This document shows positions 6,073 to 8,569 of a DNA stretch of 8,569 bases, one piece after another. Below the pieces are notes generated by a model. It did no database searches and was not told where the DNA came from. It was given only the letters and a program-made list of their open reading frames with translations. Every line of letters starts with the position of its first letter. Position 1 is the first letter of the stretch. The stretch covers positions 1 through 8,569 of the forward strand of contig JAWAYL010000041.1 in the NCBI GenBank assembly GCA_038818725.1, given 5' to 3'. The position numbers and the translations under genes were made by a program. The DNA comes from JACIWB01 sp038818725. Lineage in GTDB: Archaea > Thermoplasmatota > E2 > UBA202 > JdFR-43.

Positions 6073-7131
6073 ATGGAAAAAATTTACAAAATGCCAAAAA
6101 AGTCATTTTATACAAAAAAAATTGCTAAAGGTTGCAAGATTTGTCAGAAAGGGGCAAAGCTTGTTTTACTTATAACTGGATTATGCTCCTCGGCCTGCTT
6201 TTATTGCCCTCTTTCAGAAAAGAAAAAGGGAAAAGATGTTATATATGCAAATGAAAAATTAGTTGAAAAAAAAGAAGATATTATTGAAGAAGCTGAACTT
6301 ATAGAGGCGGAAGGAACTGGCATCACTGGCGGCGATCCCCTGCTTGTAATTGAGAAAACAGTTGATGCAATAAAAATGCTTAAAGAATATTTTGGCTTTG
6401 CTCACCATATCCATTTATATACTTCAACATTTGATATTAAGAGAATTAAAATTGTTGAGAAAGCGGGTTTAGATGAAATAAGGTTTCATCCTTCCGTATC
6501 TTATTGGAAAAATATAGAGAAAATAAATTTTGGGGAAGTGATTAAAAATTGTGAAATTGATAGAGGAGTTGAGATTCCTCTTATACCTCATTTAAAAGAT
6601 GAGACGATTAAGCTTCTTGAAGATTTGCAGAAATATGAAATTGATTTTATAAATCTTAATGAGCTCGAATTTTCAGTAACAAATGTTGATGAGCTGAGTA
6701 AATACGGTTATGTTGCAAAAAATGATATTTCTTCGGCTGTAAAAGGAAGTGAGGAAATGGCTTATGAGCTAATTGAAAAAAATTTTTCAATTCCTTTACA
6801 TTATTGTTCTTCTTCATTTAAAGACGCAATTCAGCTTAGGAAAAGAATAGAAAGAAGAGCAAGAAATGTTGCAAAAATTTATGAAATCATAACTGAGGAT
6901 GGAACACTTCTTAAAGGAGTAATTTTTGCTGAAAAAGAAATGCTTGAGGAAATAAGAAAAAAATTTGGGATAGATGAGAGATTGATTGTATGGGATGAAG
7001 AAAAAAAGAGAATAGAAACATCTCCATTTATTTTAGAAGAAATAGTTGATTACTTACCATATAAATGCTGTATTATCGAAGAATATCCAACAGCTGATAG
7101 GCTTGAAGTTGAAATAACCCCTCTTAATTAA
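6073..7131 (+). CDS. Uncharacterised archaeal radical SAM protein (COG2108-like)
   Basis: A 352-residue radical SAM protein of unknown substrate. The cluster motif is CSSACFYC (Cys38, Cys42, Cys45), preceded by a second pair in CKIC (Cys21, Cys24). TGITGGDPLL (about 82-91) is the glycine-rich SAM-binding stretch, and HIHLYTST and EIRFHPSV follow as core strands. Residues about 185-205 (FINLNELEFSVTN) and HYCSSSFKDA (about 243-252) are conserved-looking, and the C-terminus ends in a YPTADRLEVEITPL motif. From memory this combination matches the archaeal COG2108 group. Two further cysteines (KCC, near residue 334) precede the C-terminal motif. It stands alone on its own promoter, so the context gives no hint of substrate. 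Its 3' end overlaps the convergent hydrolase gene by 8 bases. Confidence 0.85.
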   Translation: MEKIYKMPKKSFYTKKIAKGCKICQKGAKLVLLITGLCSSACFYCPLSEKKKGKDVIYANEKLVEKKEDIIEEAELIEAEGTGITGGDPLLVIEKTVDAIKMLKEYFGFAHHIHLYTSTFDIKRIKIVEKAGLDEIRFHPSVSYWKNIEKINFGEVIKNCEIDRGVEIPLIPHLKDETIKLLEDLQKYEIDFINLNELEFSVTNVDELSKYGYVAKNDISSAVKGSEEMAYELIEKNFSIPLHYCSSSFKDAIQLRKRIERRARNVAKIYEIITEDGTLLKGVIFAEKEMLEEIRKKFGIDERLIVWDEEKKRIETSPFILEEIVDYLPYKCCIIEEYPTADRLEVEITPLN

Positions 7132-8407
7132 TAAATTTAAGATTGATACGTTTGCAAAAATCTCTAATAACATCTTCTAATTCTTCATTGCTATTAAATT
7201 TCAATAAATGCATATTTTCTTTAACTATTTCTTTGATTTCTGATATTTTTATTTTTTTATCTCCATCTGCCTTCATGAAAAGCAATTTTTCTATCAGAGA
7301 AAATGCGACTATTTCCCTTAAATTATAAACCTCTTTATTTGTAAAGAATATTATCCCAACTTTATCTTTTTCTCTAAATTTCATATCTGTTGCAACACCA
7401 TAAAGCCCGCCGGTATGGCCGATATAAGTTTCATTTCCTCTTTTCCATATCTGCCATCCCAAACCATATTGGAAATTATATTTTTTACTTTCATATTGGA
7501 CCTTATGCATTTCTTTAACGCTTTCCTCGCTTAACATTCTCACTCCTTCATATATTCCACCATTCATATGTGCTATTAAAAATTTTGATAAATCAGGTAC
7601 ACTTGTTCTTAAACCACCAGCTGGATAGTCAATTATATTATAATGAAGCAATGGATAATATTCTCCTTCAAAAACATAGGGCACTGCTATATTGCTTATA
7701 TTTAAATTCCATAGAATAAAGCTTGTATTTTTCATTCCAAGTGGCTCAAAAATATTTTTTCTACAGTAATCCTCAAAGTTTTGCATAGAAACTAATTCTA
7801 CAATATATCCAAGCAAAGAATAACCAACATTTGCATAGCTCATTTCCTCGCCCGGCGCATAACTAGCCCATACCTGCGGTTTGTAATTTATCTCTCCTGG
7901 TAATAAATATTCCTTAAGCCATGGATGAGGATAGCCAGAAAAATTAAGTGTTGCTGGAAAATAGCAATAGAAGGCGGGCGGGTCGCTTGCCAAGCTGGAT
8001 TGATGGGCGAGAAGCATTCTTATTGTGATTGGCTTATCTGGATAATTTGGATTTCTTAAATTGAAAGGAAGATAATTATTAACATCATCATCTAAGCTCA
8101 ATAAACCCTTTTCATATAATTGCATTATAGCGGTTGCAGTAAAAGTTTTTGAAATCGAGGCAACTAAATATATTACATTTTCATCCGCTTTTTTATTATT
8201 TTCTCTATCATAAATTCCATATCCTTTGCTCCATATAATTTCATTGCCTTTAATTATGCATGCTGAAAGAGATGAAAAATGAGCTATTTCCATTATTTTT
8301 TCGATTTTATTATCAAAATCGCGAATTTTTTCATTTTTTAATAATTTTCCACTCGAAAATGTTATTAGAAGAATTATGCTGGAACAAATTGCTATAATTT
8401 TCCTCAT
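7124..8407 (-). CDS. Secreted serine hydrolase, class C beta-lactamase/DD-peptidase fold
   Basis: A 427-residue member of the beta-lactamase-related family (PF00144), which covers esterases, D-aminopeptidases and DD-peptidase-like enzymes; true beta-lactamase activity should not be assumed. All three active-site motifs are present: SISK (Ser84, Lys87), YAN (Tyr191, Asn193) and HTG (His331-Gly333). Supporting motifs are GYGIYD near 63-67, MLLAHQSSL (131-139), YAPGEEMSYANVGYSLLG (183-200) and YPAGGLRTS (261-269). The N-terminus (MRKI plus a hydrophobic run to about residue 18, then SSGK) is a signal peptide or anchor, so the domain should face outside. The C-terminal 50-60 residues are charged and helical, without an archaeosortase-type sorting signal. 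In an archaeon without murein the likely substrates are peptides or esters; this is inference. Confidence 0.92.
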   Translation of the reverse strand: MRKIIAICSSIILLITFSSGKLLKNEKIRDFDNKIEKIMEIAHFSSLSACIIKGNEIIWSKGYGIYDRENNKKADENVIYLVASISKTFTATAIMQLYEKGLLSLDDDVNNYLPFNLRNPNYPDKPITIRMLLAHQSSLASDPPAFYCYFPATLNFSGYPHPWLKEYLLPGEINYKPQVWASYAPGEEMSYANVGYSLLGYIVELVSMQNFEDYCRKNIFEPLGMKNTSFILWNLNISNIAVPYVFEGEYYPLLHYNIIDYPAGGLRTSVPDLSKFLIAHMNGGIYEGVRMLSEESVKEMHKVQYESKKYNFQYGLGWQIWKRGNETYIGHTGGLYGVATDMKFREKDKVGIIFFTNKEVYNLREIVAFSLIEKLLFMKADGDKKIKISEIKEIVKENMHLLKFNSNEELEDVIRDFCKRINLKFIN

Positions 8408-8424
8408 AAAATTAATTCTTATAT

Positions 8425-8440
8425 GATATTAAATATTTTT
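8425..8440 (-). promoter_or_regulatory. TATA-like box of the serine hydrolase gene
   Basis: The minus strand reads AAAAATATTTAATATC, centred about 25 bases before ATG at 8407, which predicts a leaderless transcript. It closely resembles the box before the radical SAM gene (AAAAATATTTAA), suggesting a shared core promoter sequence. Confidence 0.6.
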
Positions 8441-8473
8441 GTGTTTTATCTATCTCACCATTTCTTGGCAGAT

Positions 8474-8504
8474 ACAGATTTACAATTTTTAAATCTGTTT
8501 TTTT
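8474..8504 (+). terminator. Dyad plus T-run upstream of the serine hydrolase gene
   Basis: ACAGATTT (8474-8481) and AAATCTGT (8491-8498) form a perfect 8-base stem with a 9-base loop, followed by T through 8504. On the plus strand it looks like an intrinsic terminator, but no plus-strand gene leads into it. On the minus strand it sits about 34 bases upstream of the hydrolase TATA box, where an operator would be plausible. I see no gene in 8408-8569. Confidence 0.3.
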
Positions 8505-8569
8505 GTTGAAATAAATTATTGACCAACTTAAATTTTATCCAAAACTAAAATTTTTGTATTAATTTTAAT

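Noticed and set aside
7124..8407. True beta-lactamase (antibiotic resistance) call
   Set aside because: The SxxK/YxN/HTG motifs are shared by many esterases and peptidases of the family; nothing in the sequence points specifically to beta-lactam hydrolysis.

Overview
The window reads as AT-rich archaeal chromosome. Four of the five gene-heads that can be judged have an A/T-rich TATA-like box centred about 25 bases before the start codon, and the fifth fits too, which is the pattern of leaderless archaeal transcripts. The gene content (archaeal-type CDKAL1/e-MtaB, archaeosortase, short archaetidylserine-decarboxylase-like protein, COG2108-like radical SAM protein, gingipain-like C25 protease) suits a euryarchaeon, perhaps a Thermoplasmatota or sediment lineage. 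That placement is inference; no rRNA or other marker is present.

Layout, left to right. Positions 1-1197 (minus) hold the first 399 codons of a secreted family C25 (gingipain-like) protease that runs off the left edge. Positions 1198-1340 contain its promoter and an imperfect direct repeat that starts with an IS6-like terminal motif. Positions 1341-2564 (minus) encode the tRNA ms2t6A methylthiotransferase, starting at GTG. A 128-base divergent promoter region separates it from a four-gene plus-strand operon at 2693-5518: xseA, xseB (both exonuclease VII subunits), an exosortase/archaeosortase-family transpeptidase, and an archaetidylserine-decarboxylase-like protein. The genes overlap by 46, 4 and 4 bases, so they are almost certainly one mRNA. 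Positions 5519-6036 are occupied by a decayed IS6/IS240-type transposase (minus) with two in-frame stops, an internal deletion and a frameshift. Positions 6073-7131 (plus) encode an uncharacterised radical SAM protein, and 7124-8407 (minus) a secreted class C beta-lactamase-like serine hydrolase; their 3' ends overlap by 8 bases. The last 162 bases hold the hydrolase promoter and a dyad followed by a T-run.

Two threads link the genes. The first is cell-surface biology: the archaeosortase and the decarboxylase match the known pairing in which a sortase-like enzyme cleaves a C-terminal signal and the protein is attached to an archaeal lipid made by the PssA/PssD-type pathway. The C25 protease is the kind of exported protein that could be a client, but its C-terminus lies outside the window. 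The second is a complete bacterial-type exonuclease VII sharing an mRNA with this envelope pair. I see no CRISPR array, tRNA, rRNA, or clearly new multi-gene defence or biosynthetic system.
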